Below are positions 22,706 through 29,850 of a DNA stretch of 29,850 bases, one piece after another. Both the position numbers and the translations under genes were made by a program. The stretch is from CAYJLW01 sp964370965 (GTDB taxonomy: Bacteria; Actinomycetota; Acidimicrobiia; UBA2766). Positions within the stretch are counted from its first letter, which is position 1. Every line of letters begins with the position of its first letter. The notes beneath the pieces were generated by a model. It searched no databases. It was not told the DNA's origin and saw only the letters and a program-made list of their open reading frames with translations. The stretch covers positions 1 to 29,850 of the forward strand of contig CAYJLW010000051.1 in assembly GCA_964370965.1 (NCBI GenBank), read 5' to 3'.

Positions 22706-24217
22706 TCACACGCCGGCGGAGAGGCGCTCGGCGGCGTGCATCGCCACGGCCATGATCGTGTGCTGGGGGTTGACACCGAGGTTCGTGGGGAACACCGAGG
22801 AGTCCACGACCCAGAGCCGCTCCGTACCCCACGGGCGCAGCTCGCAATCGACGACGCCGCCCGCCTCGTCCCGCGACGCCCGGGCGGTCCCGAAGAGGTG
22901 GTTGGCGATCATCGTGTAGCGGCGGGGGTCAGTGGCAGCGCCCTTGATGCGGTCGATCTCGTGCGGGGCGAGCACGGGCGCCAGACCCCAGATCCCGGGC
23001 ATCACGGCGGTGGCCCCGGCAGAGACCGCGAGGCGCGCGAGACGGTGGATGCCGGCGCGGACGAGGGCGACGTCGCCGCGGGTGGGCGTGTAGGAGACCC
23101 GGGCGGGCCGCCCCGGCGCCGAGCGCACCCGGCCCTCCGCCTCGGCCCGGACCTGCACACCCCAGGACGCCACCCGGTCGATCTCCCGCACCCGCCGGGC
23201 GAGGTCCCGGCCCACCCCCGGGAGGCGCCCCGCCATCACCTCGTGCGGCATACCCACGGTCTCGAACTTCATGCCCTCGGAACGGAACTCCTCGCACTCC
23301 CAGCCCTGCGTCGCCCCCGCCCAGAACCGCACCTCGTCAGGGAACTTCGCCACGATCCCCGACCCCGGGTGGGCACGGAAGTGCCGGCCGAGGTGCGGGT
23401 GGCGGAACCCGCTCGCTTCCAGGAGGCCGGGCACCTGCACGCAGCCCGGGGCGAGCACGACACCCTTGCGGGCGTGGAGGCGCACGCGGGGACCGCGGCG
23501 GCCGGTGACGGCGTCGCGCATCCGTCCCGTCACGCCCGTCGCCCGTCGCCCGTCGAGCACGACCTTCTCCACGAGACAGGACGTCACCACCCGCATCCCC
23601 CGCGCCACGGCGGCGGGGATCAGCGTACGGGCCGTGGAGGCCTTCGCCCGGTTCGGGCAGCCCTGCAGGCAGCGCCCCGACCCCCGGCAACCGGTCTCGT
23701 AGCGGTTGATGACCTTCCCCGACCATCCGAGGCGCTCGGCGCCCCGGGCGGGCAGCGTGTTGTTGCGCCCGGCGACGTCGAGAGGGGTGGGTCGCACCGA
23801 CATGAGGGCGTCGAGGGTGTCCCAGTGGCGGTGGAGGTCGGCGAGGGGGAACGCCGCCCGGAAGGCGGGCTCGGCGGCCCAACGGTCGTAGGCGTCCTCG
23901 GGCAGGCGCCAGGCGATGGCCCCGTTCACGACCGTCGTCCCGCCCAGGACCCGCCCCTGCAGGACCGAGACCACCGATCGGCCCACCGCCGCCTCCATGC
24001 CCCCGTCGCGGTACAGCCTCGCCATGGAGGGGAACATCTCGCCCCGGAAGTCCCCCACGTCCACGGCGGGGCCCTCCTCGATCAGGCAGACGTCGTGGCC
24101 GTCCGCCGTCAGCTTCCAGGCGGCCACGGCCCCGGCGGCTCCGCTCCCGACGACGACGAAGTCGGCTTCCTCGTCGATGCCCGCCGCGACCTCGGCGAGA
24201 CCGCGGATGGCGCTCAC
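22706..24217 (-). CDS. GMC-family FAD-dependent oxidoreductase (alcohol dehydrogenase/oxidase-like)
   Basis: GTG 24217 overlaps the upstream stop as GTGA and has GGGAG eight bases before it; 503 residues. Seen: the FAD dinucleotide fold DFVVVGSGAAGAVAAWKL (G24-x-G26-x-x-G29), GRVLGGTTVVNGAIAWRLP, a Cys cluster Cys177-x5-Cys183-x3-Cys187 in GCRGSGRCLQGCPNRAK, and the C-terminal VVDSSVFPTNLGVNPQHTIM with the conserved His/Asn region. The family oxidises alcohols, sugars and sterols; the Cys cluster and overall form resemble long-chain alcohol oxidases and gluconate-type dehydrogenases. Substrate and electron acceptor are unknown. No Tat or Sec signal, so cytosolic or membrane-attached through the small partner is inferred. 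Confidence 0.88.
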   Translation of the reverse strand: MSAIRGLAEVAAGIDEEADFVVVGSGAAGAVAAWKLTADGHDVCLIEEGPAVDVGDFRGEMFPSMARLYRDGGMEAAVGRSVVSVLQGRVLGGTTVVNGAIAWRLPEDAYDRWAAEPAFRAAFPLADLHRHWDTLDALMSVRPTPLDVAGRNNTLPARGAERLGWSGKVINRYETGCRGSGRCLQGCPNRAKASTARTLIPAAVARGMRVVTSCLVEKVVLDGRRATGVTGRMRDAVTGRRGPRVRLHARKGVVLAPGCVQVPGLLEASGFRHPHLGRHFRAHPGSGIVAKFPDEVRFWAGATQGWECEEFRSEGMKFETVGMPHEVMAGRLPGVGRDLARRVREIDRVASWGVQVRAEAEGRVRSAPGRPARVSYTPTRGDVALVRAGIHRLARLAVSAGATAVMPGIWGLAPVLAPHEIDRIKGAATDPRRYTMIANHLFGTARASRDEAGGVVDCELRPWGTERLWVVDSSVFPTNLGVNPQHTIMAVAMHAAERLSAGV

Positions 24218-24693
24218 CGGCCGGGCTCCCACACGTCCTCGACCCAGCGGACCCGCCCGCCCAGAGGCCCCAGGGGGTCGGCGCGGGCGTCGAGCCCGAG
24301 ATGCGCCCGCACCTCGGGGTCACCGAGGACGGCGAGCGCCGCCAGGGTCTTCAGGAGGAGGCCGCCCATGCGCAGCGGGTACAGCGGGGAGCCGACGACA
24401 CGGGCGAGGAGGCGCTCGCGTTCGTCGACGCCCAGCGCCCCCCAAGTGCAGAACCTCCCCAGGAGGACGGCGGGCGCCAGCCACCACAACGCCTCCACGA
24501 GGACCCGGATGCCGAGACGGCGCCCCGGGGGGAGGAACGCGGCGAACGCCCCGGCGAACTCGACGACGGATTCCTCGCGACCCCCGAGCTCCCCGGGGGG
24601 CAGGACCGCCGCCAGGACGCCGGCGAGCCGCCGGCGCGCCCCGCCCGACCACGCCCGCCCGGGCGGCAGGTGCGGGGCCGGGGGCGCGGACAT
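24214..24693 (-). CDS. Small partner protein of the GMC oxidoreductase
   Basis: 159 residues from ATG 24693, leaderless with TATGCT 6 bases upstream. Seen: a mostly helical, Leu/Arg-rich protein with RRRLAGVLAAVLPPGELGG, FAAFLPPGRRLGIRVLVEAL and a moderately hydrophobic WWLAPAVLLGRFCTWGAL; it ends RWVEDVWEPGR. It overlaps the GMC gene by four bases, so the two are translationally coupled and probably form a complex. Its place and size recall the gluconate-2-dehydrogenase subunit 3 or the N-terminal extension of long-chain alcohol oxidases, but similarity is too weak for a firm name. Confidence 0.72.
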   Translation of the reverse strand: MSAPPAPHLPPGRAWSGGARRRLAGVLAAVLPPGELGGREESVVEFAGAFAAFLPPGRRLGIRVLVEALWWLAPAVLLGRFCTWGALGVDERERLLARVVGSPLYPLRMGGLLLKTLAALAVLGDPEVRAHLGLDARADPLGPLGGRVRWVEDVWEPGR

Positions 24694-24699
24694 CCCGGG

Positions 24700-24705
24700 A
24701 GCATA
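24700..24705 (-). promoter_or_regulatory. -10 box for the GMC operon (leaderless)
   Basis: TATGCT on the minus strand is 6 bases before ATG 24693. No ribosome site lies between them. Confidence 0.55.
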
Positions 24706-24789
24706 CGTCGGGGGCTCACAGTCGGCATCGTGACCCGGCTCTCCTTCCCTTCCCCCGACGGTTCACGAGAGCGTGTCCGACCGTCACGG

Positions 24790-25575
24790 TCAGGCGTCGG
24801 CCCCCGGCCGCTGGCGTTCCTCGCCGAATCCGGTCAGCGCCGCGGCCACCTCCCCGGGCGTCTCCAGCATGGGGTTGTGACCGGCGTCCGGGACGGGCCG
24901 CCACACGGCGCCCGGGATGCGGGCGTGCAGGCCCCGCATCGCGGGGGCGAAGCCGGCGTCCCGTTCTCCGCAGACGAGAAGTACCGGGACCCGGAGCTGC
25001 CAGAGCCAGGGCCGGAAGGAACGGCCGGCGACGACCTCCTCCGCGATGCCGAAGAACGCCGCCGGCCGCAGCCGGCGCCACTCCTCGGGCCGGCTGATCG
25101 CCCCGCCGCTCATCGAGTACGCCCGCTGCATGCCGAGGAGGCGGGCGACCCGGAGTAGGCGGCGCTGGCGGGCCCGGCGCGCGGGCGTGGTCTCGAACGC
25201 CCAGGAGTTCACGAGGGCGAGGCCGCCGAAGAGGTCCGGGCGCATCAGTGCCGCCCACATGGCCGCCGACCCGCCGAGGCTGTGGCCCGCGACGAGAGGC
25301 CGCTCCATGCCGAGGGTCTCCACGACGTCGACGACGTCGGCTGCCAGCCGCCACAGACGATACGCCCGCTCGTCGTCGGGGCCTCCCGACTCGCCGTGGC
25401 CCCGCAGGTCGAAACGGGCGATCTCGAAGCCCGGGTCGAGCCGGGAGACGACACCGTCCCAGATGCGCCGGCTGGCGGCGAAGCCGTGCACCAGCAGGAG
25501 AGGGCGCCCGGCGCCCTCGACCTCGCAGGCGAGGTCGGTGCCGGAAACGGCGATCCGCTCCACGGTGGAGCTCAC
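24790..25575 (-). CDS. Alpha/beta-hydrolase fold protein
   Basis: 261 residues from GTG 25575 (TTG 25584 is an alternative). Seen: LLLVHGFAASRRIWD (oxyanion-loop HGF), FDLRGHGESGG, the nucleophile elbow AGHSLGG with Ser99, the acid VLLVCGERDAGF and the catalytic His in DAGHNPMLETP. The triad is complete, so an active esterase, lipase or C-C hydrolase-type enzyme is likely; the substrate is unknown. No signal peptide. It starts 16 bases after the LLM oxidoreductase stop, so both are in one operon, perhaps acting on the same metabolite. Confidence 0.88.
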   Translation of the reverse strand: MSSTVERIAVSGTDLACEVEGAGRPLLLVHGFAASRRIWDGVVSRLDPGFEIARFDLRGHGESGGPDDERAYRLWRLAADVVDVVETLGMERPLVAGHSLGGSAAMWAALMRPDLFGGLALVNSWAFETTPARRARQRRLLRVARLLGMQRAYSMSGGAISRPEEWRRLRPAAFFGIAEEVVAGRSFRPWLWQLRVPVLLVCGERDAGFAPAMRGLHARIPGAVWRPVPDAGHNPMLETPGEVAAALTGFGEERQRPGADA

Positions 25576-25591
25576 GGCGCCCAACCGTCGG

Positions 25592-26605
25592 CTATGAAGA
25601 GAGCTCCCGGACCACGGGCTCCCAGATGTCCTCCTGGCCGGTGCCCACGACCGGGAGGTAGAAGCTCAGCCGGTCGACGACACCGGCGTACTTCGCCTTG
25701 AGAGCGGCGGCGAGGCCGTCGAAGGGCACCCGGACGGCGAACTCGGCCAGGACCTCGTCGGTGATCTCCTTGCCCACCTCGCCCATCTTCCCCTCCCGGA
25801 TGAGCTGGGCGAGGCGGGGCTGCAGGTCGCCCCAACCGTGGAGGTCGAGCACGTTGCGGTACGCCGGCGTGGAGGCGTAGAAGCCGATCTGGCTGCGGGC
25901 GAGGCCGTCCATCATCTGGCGCCGGCCGTCCTCGCCGGTGACGGCGAAGGCCGTGGTGGAGTACTCGAAGGCGGAGGGGTCCCGCCCCGCCCGCCGGAGA
26001 CCCTCCGCGACGTTGGGCTTCACGACCTCCTCGATGTACTTCACGCTGTGCATGGGGTGGATGTGGATGCCGTCGCAGACCTCCCCCGCCATCCGGCACA
26101 TCCACGCCCCCACGGCGGCGACGAAGATCTTCGGCTTGCCGTAGCCCGTGGGGCCGGGGTTGAAGAAGGGCTGGATGTAGTCGTGCGTGTAGAACTCGCC
26201 GTGGTAGTCGAGCTTGTGCTCGGCCTCGAACGCCCCCCAGATGTGGCGGATGGCGAGGATCATGTCCTTGAGCCTGGGGCCGGGGTGGTCGAAGTCGACG
26301 GAGAAGCGGCGCTCGTTGTGCTTGCGGATCTGCGTGCCGAGACCGAGGATCATCCGCCCCTTCGACGCCTTCTGCAGGTCCCAGGCGGTCATGGCGTGCA
26401 CCATGGGTGAGCGGGGGAACGCCACGGCGATCGCCGTGCCGAGCTCGATGCGCTCCGTGTCGACGGCGGCGACGCCAAGAGGCAGGTAGGGCGTCTGGGC
26501 CGCCTCCACCGACCAGATGCCGGCGAAGCCCATGTCCTCGGCCTTCTTCGCCAGCGTGCCGGCGTCGCGCAGATCGGCGACGGCGAACGTGGTGTCCATC
26601 TTCAT
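25592..26605 (-). CDS. LLM-class (probably F420-dependent) oxidoreductase
   Basis: 337 residues from ATG 26605 with a G-rich ribosome site (AGGGGGAA) about 7 bases upstream. Seen: luciferase-like TIM-barrel sequence with AEDMGFAGIWSVEAAQ, RIELGTAIAVAFPRSPMVHA, GRMILGLGTQ, KPKIFVAAVGAWMCRMAGEVCDGIHIHP and VRVPFDGLAAALKAKY. It resembles the actinobacterial branch annotated as F420-dependent (TIGR03617-like). Such enzymes move hydride between F420H2 and alcohols, ketones or other substrates in the cytosol. First gene of an operon with the alpha/beta hydrolase. A -10 box TAGCTT lies at 26642-26637. Confidence 0.9.
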   Translation of the reverse strand: MKMDTTFAVADLRDAGTLAKKAEDMGFAGIWSVEAAQTPYLPLGVAAVDTERIELGTAIAVAFPRSPMVHAMTAWDLQKASKGRMILGLGTQIRKHNERRFSVDFDHPGPRLKDMILAIRHIWGAFEAEHKLDYHGEFYTHDYIQPFFNPGPTGYGKPKIFVAAVGAWMCRMAGEVCDGIHIHPMHSVKYIEEVVKPNVAEGLRRAGRDPSAFEYSTTAFAVTGEDGRRQMMDGLARSQIGFYASTPAYRNVLDLHGWGDLQPRLAQLIREGKMGEVGKEITDEVLAEFAVRVPFDGLAAALKAKYAGVVDRLSFYLPVVGTGQEDIWEPVVRELSS

Positions 26606-26636
26606 GCGGATGTTCCCCCTGTGTCTCGGCGGCGCG

Positions 26637-26642
26637 AAGCTA
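26637..26642 (-). promoter_or_regulatory. -10 box for the LLM-hydrolase operon
   Basis: TAGCTT on the minus strand would start transcription near 26630, leaving a 25-base leader that contains the ribosome site. Confidence 0.4.
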
Positions 26643-26679
26643 TCCGCGGACGCCGCCGGGGGCCAGTTGCGCGACGAGA

Positions 26680-26719
26680 TGGGCGCACTCCGTGCGGCAA
26701 CCCGCTCGGAGTGCGCCCA
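26680..26719 (-). terminator. Terminator hairpin after the RDD gene
   Basis: TGGGCGCACTCCG (26680-26692) and CGGAGTGCGCCCA (26707-26719) are perfect 13-base arms around a 14-base loop. It lies 60 bases past the RDD stop and before the next promoter on the same strand. No U-tract. Confidence 0.6.
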
Positions 26720-26779
26720 CCGTCGCCGCCCGAGAGCTGGAGGCCCGCCGCCCTCGGCGACGGGCGCGACCCGGCTCCC

Positions 26780-26950
26780 CTACTGCGGTGGGTATCCGGG
26801 CGGGGGGGCCTGCGGCGGCTGACCGGGGGGAGGGGGTGGCGGCGGGGCGTACCCGGGCGGGGGACCCTGCGGAGGCGGGGCATAGCCGCCGGGCGGCGCC
26901 TGCGGGGGTGGGGCGTAGCCGCCGGGGGGTGCCTGGGGCGGCGCCAAGCC
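26780..26950 (-). repeat. Coding tandem repeat, APPPQ-PP-GY tail
   Basis: About three 33-bp units encode GGYAPPPQAPP, GGYAPPPQGPP and PGYAPPPPPPP, followed by a looser Pro-rich end. The repeat is imperfect at DNA level. Confidence 0.75.
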
Positions 26951-27376
26951 GACCCCGTTGTAGTTCGCGTCCACGACGACGGTGTGCGCGACCTTGTCCC
27001 CCCAACGCTGGTGACGCTGCGAGTCCACGAGGCCGATGATGTAACCGATGGCACAGAGGCCGTCGACGAGGCGCATGATGTTGCGCAGGAACGACGTGTT
27101 CGAGTCCATGGGCTGGCCGTCCTCGCGGATGACCTTGACGCCCATCCACTTCTTGCCCAGCGTCTGGGCCGGGTTCTGCTGTTCGAAGTACCAGAAGTAG
27201 CCCAGCCACACGATGTACCAGGCGAATGACACGATGTAGCCCAACGTGATGCTGGAGCGGAAGAGCAGGAACTGGAGGATCCAGAGCGGGATGGCGAGGA
27301 TGATCCCGTCGATGATGATCGCAACGATGCGTTTCCCGATGACGTCGGTCGGGTTCCCCTGTGCGGGATAAGCCAT
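26780..27376 (-). CDS. RDD-family membrane protein with Pro/Gly/Tyr-rich tail
   Basis: ATG 27376 has GGAGG six bases upstream; 198 residues. Seen: the RDD signature with RIVAIIIDGIILAIPLW (Arg and Asp in the first membrane helix), ITLGYIVSFAWYIVWLGYFWYF (second), GKKWMGVKVI, IMRLVDGLCAIGYIIGLV (third) and WGDKVAHTVVVD. The last 55 residues are a low-complexity tail of APPPQ, GGY and PGY units. RDD proteins have unclear roles, some in ion transport. The tail faces the cytosol by the usual topology, but that is inference. Confidence 0.9.
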   Translation of the reverse strand: MAYPAQGNPTDVIGKRIVAIIIDGIILAIPLWILQFLLFRSSITLGYIVSFAWYIVWLGYFWYFEQQNPAQTLGKKWMGVKVIREDGQPMDSNTSFLRNIMRLVDGLCAIGYIIGLVDSQRHQRWGDKVAHTVVVDANYNGVGLAPPQAPPGGYAPPPQAPPGGYAPPPQGPPPGYAPPPPPPPGQPPQAPPPGYPPQ

Positions 27377-27452
27377 GTCAGTCCTCCAGTCGGCAACCGG
27401 GGGGAAGTCTGCCACGTCGCAGGGTCCCACCGTGGGATTCCAGGGCCCTCGC

Positions 27453-28439
27453 CTACCCCAGACACCCCGCCAGGTCGCCGAGGATGCCTCGTTGGCCGAC
27501 CGGATCCGGCCAGAAGGGGGCCAGCACGGGGACGTCCACACCGGCGTCGTGGTAGGCGCGCACCCGGGCGGCGACCTCCTCCAGCGGCCCGATGACGGCG
27601 ATGGCGTCCACGAACTCGTCGGTCATGGCCGCAGCCACGGCCCCCCGGTCGCCGCGGGCGAAGGCCTCCCGCACACCGGCGGCGACGTCCTCGTGGCCGA
27701 TCCAGGCGAAGAACCGGTTGTACGCGGCCGTGGCCGCGTACGCCCCGAAGGCCGCCCGGATGGCGTCGCGGGCGGCATCGCGGTCGTCTGTGACGTGGAC
27801 GTGGAGGCGACACACGACCTCGATGCCGCCCGGGTCCCGCCCGGCGGCGGCGGCCCCGGCGGCCACCTCGGCGAGCACCCGGGGGACGGCCTCCTCGGAG
27901 AGGAGGTTCACGATGACGCCGTCGGCGACCTCTCCGGCGAGGCGGAGCATGCCCGGGTTCAGGGCGGCGACGTGGATCGGGACAGGGCCTTCCGGAGCCG
28001 CCTGGAGGCGGAAGCGGTGCGAGGCCAGGGTGTCGCCGTCGTATGCCGTCTTCCCGCCGGCGAGCATCGCCCGGATCACCTCGACGTGTTCCCGCATCCG
28101 CCTCAGGGGCCGGTCGTAGGCCAAGCCCGCCCAGTCCCCCACGATGTTCTCCGACGAGATCCCGAGGCCGAGGACGAAGCGGCCTCCGGTGAGTTGGCTG
28201 AGGCCGGCAGCGGTCATGGCGTGGACCATGGGGGTCCGGGTCTGGGCCGGAAGCACGGCCGTTCCGATGCGGAGCCCGGGCAGGGCGTGGGCGAGGGCGC
28301 CCCCGAGGCTCACGGCGTCCGGGCCCGCGACCTCCGCGAGCCAGACCTGGCGGTACCCGAGCCCCCAGCAGTGGACGGCGAGGTCGACGCTCTGGCGGTG
28401 GGTGAGGGGGGCCAGCGGCAGGCTGAGGGCGAGGGGCAC
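27453..28439 (-). CDS. LLM-class (probably F420-dependent) oxidoreductase
   Basis: 328 residues from GTG 28439 with GGAGG four bases upstream; GTG further upstream is possible. Seen: the luciferase-like barrel with WGLGYRQVWLAEVAGPD, GLRIGTAVLPAQTRTPMVHA, GGRFVLGLGISSENI, VPIHVAALNPGMLRLAGEVADGV and a C-terminal GPLEEVAARVRAYHDAGVD that helps bind the cofactor. It is only distantly related to the other LLM protein at 25592-26605, so not a recent duplicate. F420 is preferred over FMN by analogy with actinobacterial relatives; the substrate is unknown. Apparently a single gene. Confidence 0.88.
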   Translation of the reverse strand: MPLALSLPLAPLTHRQSVDLAVHCWGLGYRQVWLAEVAGPDAVSLGGALAHALPGLRIGTAVLPAQTRTPMVHAMTAAGLSQLTGGRFVLGLGISSENIVGDWAGLAYDRPLRRMREHVEVIRAMLAGGKTAYDGDTLASHRFRLQAAPEGPVPIHVAALNPGMLRLAGEVADGVIVNLLSEEAVPRVLAEVAAGAAAAGRDPGGIEVVCRLHVHVTDDRDAARDAIRAAFGAYAATAAYNRFFAWIGHEDVAAGVREAFARGDRGAVAAAMTDEFVDAIAVIGPLEEVAARVRAYHDAGVDVPVLAPFWPDPVGQRGILGDLAGCLG

Positions 28440-28557
28440 GGGACCTCCGGGACGGCTCACGGGCGCGACCGGGAGTGTGCCACGCGGTGCGGACAGGGGG
28501 ACGACCCCGCGCGACCTGGGGCACTTCCGGGTACGCGAATCTGTCGCAGAGGACGTG

Positions 28558-28563
28558 TAGGGT
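28558..28563 (+). promoter_or_regulatory. -10 box for the gene at 28594
   Basis: TAGGGT lies about 30 bases before GTG 28594, leaving room for the AGGAGG ribosome site at 28581-28586. No clear -35. Confidence 0.45.
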
Positions 28564-28593
28564 GTCCAAGGTGTGAATCCAGGAGGTGGGCGT

Positions 28594-29304
28594 GTGGACC
28601 GGTACGGGCATGCGATGACCCCGAACCTTCTCTGGCTCGCAGGGGTGGGTGGAGACGAGTTCGAACGGCGCATGCTGCAGGGACAACCTGAGGATCTCTC
28701 CCCCGAAGAGGCCCGCCAGGCCCTCCTGCACGCCGCTCTGGCGCATCTGCACAGCCACCGGGGCCACCGGGAGCACGGGGTCAAGGCCGCCCTCCGCCAC
28801 GCCGCCCGGGCAGTCCGCTCCGAGTCTTCGCGTGCCGGTCGCCGAGTTCCCGAGACGGAGACCGTGTTCGCCCTCGACTCCCTCGCCCCCGTCGTCCGCC
28901 GCTACGCCGCCACAGGTCTCCCCTCGGAGCCGCTCATGGCACACGACATCACACTGTCGTGTGCGCTGGGGCGCTTCCGGTTCGAGACCCGCGTGCCTCT
29001 GCTCCTCGCCCGGCCCCAGCGCATGGTGTGGTGGCGGGCGGGTCCCCGCCCCGAGGCGGGCAGCGCGCCAGACGTCCAGCGCCGCTTCACGATGCGGGTG
29101 GCCGGTGTCCTCGGCGAGGAGGCCTTCGGCGCCGACCCCCGCCGTCTCGTCACCATGTACCCAGAGGTGAACGAGCACACAGTCGAGGAGTTCGACGACG
29201 TCCTGTCCTCCGAGACGCGCCTCGACATGCTGGAGTGGGCCCGGATGGCGGCAGAGCGTCTCGACGCTCTCGCCCTCGCCGACGCCGCCGCCGCCATGAG
29301 CTGA
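28594..29304 (+). CDS. Unrecognised cytosolic protein
   Basis: GTG 28594 is chosen because AGGAGG ends 7 bases before it; GTG 28573 is in frame but lacks a site. 236 residues. I do not recognise it. Seen: a helical N-terminal half with DLSPEEARQALLHAALAHLH, then a basic His/Arg-rich HSHRGHREHG, a middle part VFALDSLAPVVRRYAATGLP, a probable beta region ITLSCALGRFRFETRVPLLL, and an acidic C-terminus with EVNEHTVEEFDDVLSSE ending in an Ala-rich helix. No signal peptide or membrane segment. Codon use matches its neighbours. Confidence 0.75.
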   Translation: MDRYGHAMTPNLLWLAGVGGDEFERRMLQGQPEDLSPEEARQALLHAALAHLHSHRGHREHGVKAALRHAARAVRSESSRAGRRVPETETVFALDSLAPVVRRYAATGLPSEPLMAHDITLSCALGRFRFETRVPLLLARPQRMVWWRAGPRPEAGSAPDVQRRFTMRVAGVLGEEAFGADPRRLVTMYPEVNEHTVEEFDDVLSSETRLDMLEWARMAAERLDALALADAAAAMS

Positions 29305-29331
29305 CCCCCGGGGCCTGGGGCCTCAGGGGGA

Positions 29332-29625
29332 TCAGTAGTAGACGAACAACTTCTCCAGGACTTCCGTTGCCGGGGCGACCACGAGGTCGGCGTCCACGCC
29401 CGGGGCGCAGCCCACGGAGACGACGTTGCCGTACACGCTCACCGAACGGACGCCCTCGATCTCGAAGAGGCGGCGGGCAACGAGGTCGGCGGGCCGGTCG
29501 CCGGCGGCGTCCTCGGAGTCCCGGTAGTCGAGGAGGCCCATGCCCGTGAGGGAGCGGTCGAGGTCGAACTGGCGGACCTCGGGGTTCGCGACCTCCCTGA
29601 CCGCCACCTTGATCACCTGACCCAC
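29332..29625 (-). CDS. Small protein resembling the Nfu/NifU N-terminal domain
   Basis: 97 residues from GTG 29625, with GGAGGGAACC directly before the start. Seen: MGQVIKVAVREVANPEVRQF, then DLVARRLFEIEGVRSVSVYGNVVSV, which matches the pattern of the Nfu N-terminal domain (LA--LF-I-GV--V--G-DFVTV). The C-terminal Cys-x-x-Cys Fe-S carrier domain is absent, and the only Cys is in SVGCAPG. It may be a stand-alone scaffold-type fold; function unknown. It converges with the gene at 28594. Confidence 0.65.
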   Translation of the reverse strand: MGQVIKVAVREVANPEVRQFDLDRSLTGMGLLDYRDSEDAAGDRPADLVARRLFEIEGVRSVSVYGNVVSVGCAPGVDADLVVAPATEVLEKLFVYY

Positions 29626-29700
29626 GGTTCCCTCCTGCGCTGGTCGGCTCGTCTGGCCGGAGCGAGAGGCTACCGGCCCGTGGCACCCCGCCCCAACCAG

Positions 29701-29721
29701 GACCGGCGACCGGCGACCGGG
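29701..29721. repeat. Short tandem repeat, GACCGGC x3
   Basis: Two exact 7-base copies and a third with one change at its last base, in the non-coding stretch after 29625. Confidence 0.6.
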
Positions 29722-29751
29722 CCGGCGTCACGTGGCCGCCTCCCCCGCCCC

Positions 29752-29801
<50 letters not shown>

Positions 29802-29850
29802 ACGATGAAGAAGACGACGACGGCCCGGTGCACGAGTCCGGGTAGCAGGG

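Noticed and set aside
24779..24791. Palindrome GACCGT-C-ACGGTC at the end of the hydrolase gene
   Set aside because: A one-base loop cannot form the full stem and it overlaps the stop codon; too small to call a terminator.
26602..29178. Open frame of 858 codons on the minus strand
   Set aside because: Covers the two better-supported genes (RDD and LLM) in a different frame; composition is Arg/Pro/Gly-rich noise.

Overview
The window is very GC-rich bacterial DNA with strong G/C at third codon positions. It carries two F420-type luciferase-like oxidoreductases, a lipid-transfer-type thiolase with a DUF35 partner, and many -10 boxes of the TANNNT kind, several only 6-8 bases before a start codon (leaderless messages). 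Together these suggest an actinomycete, perhaps Acidimicrobiia; that placement is inference. I see no rRNA, tRNA, CRISPR array, transposase or phage gene.

Layout. 176-1355 (minus): an endonuclease/exonuclease/phosphatase-fold protein followed after 4 bases by a Bcp/AhpC-type peroxiredoxin whose catalytic Cys codon is an in-frame TGA, with a SECIS-like hairpin just behind it. I read it as a selenoprotein. 1525-5214: thiolase and DUF35 protein (minus), with a PAS-GGDEF-EAL cyclic-di-GMP protein on the other strand between them. 5399-19901 (plus): a 14.5-kb block for exported proteins: a penicillin-acylase-family Ntn hydrolase with an Arg/Lys-rich linker, a giant secreted protein of about 3340 residues built around seven degenerate repeats, and a smaller secreted PKD/Ig-like protein 4 bases behind it.

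20062-22113 (plus): a UbiB/ABC1-family kinase-like protein and a TetR regulator with a likely autoregulatory operator. 22143-24693 (minus): a small membrane protein, then a GMC-family FAD oxidoreductase coupled by a GTGA overlap to a small partner, with a 25-bp-arm hairpin between GMC gene and membrane protein gene. 24790-28439 (minus): alpha/beta hydrolase and LLM oxidoreductase in one operon, an RDD membrane protein, and a second LLM oxidoreductase. 28594-29304 (plus): an unrecognised protein. 29332-29625 (minus): a small protein resembling the Nfu N-terminal domain. A run of about 47 C near the right end (29754-29800) looks like an assembly problem.

The best candidates for new biology are the selenocysteine peroxiredoxin, which has no cysteine at all, and the giant repeat protein with its secreted neighbours. 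Selenoprotein status needs selA, selB, selC and selD elsewhere in the genome; none is in this window. No intergenic gap exceeds 300 bases.
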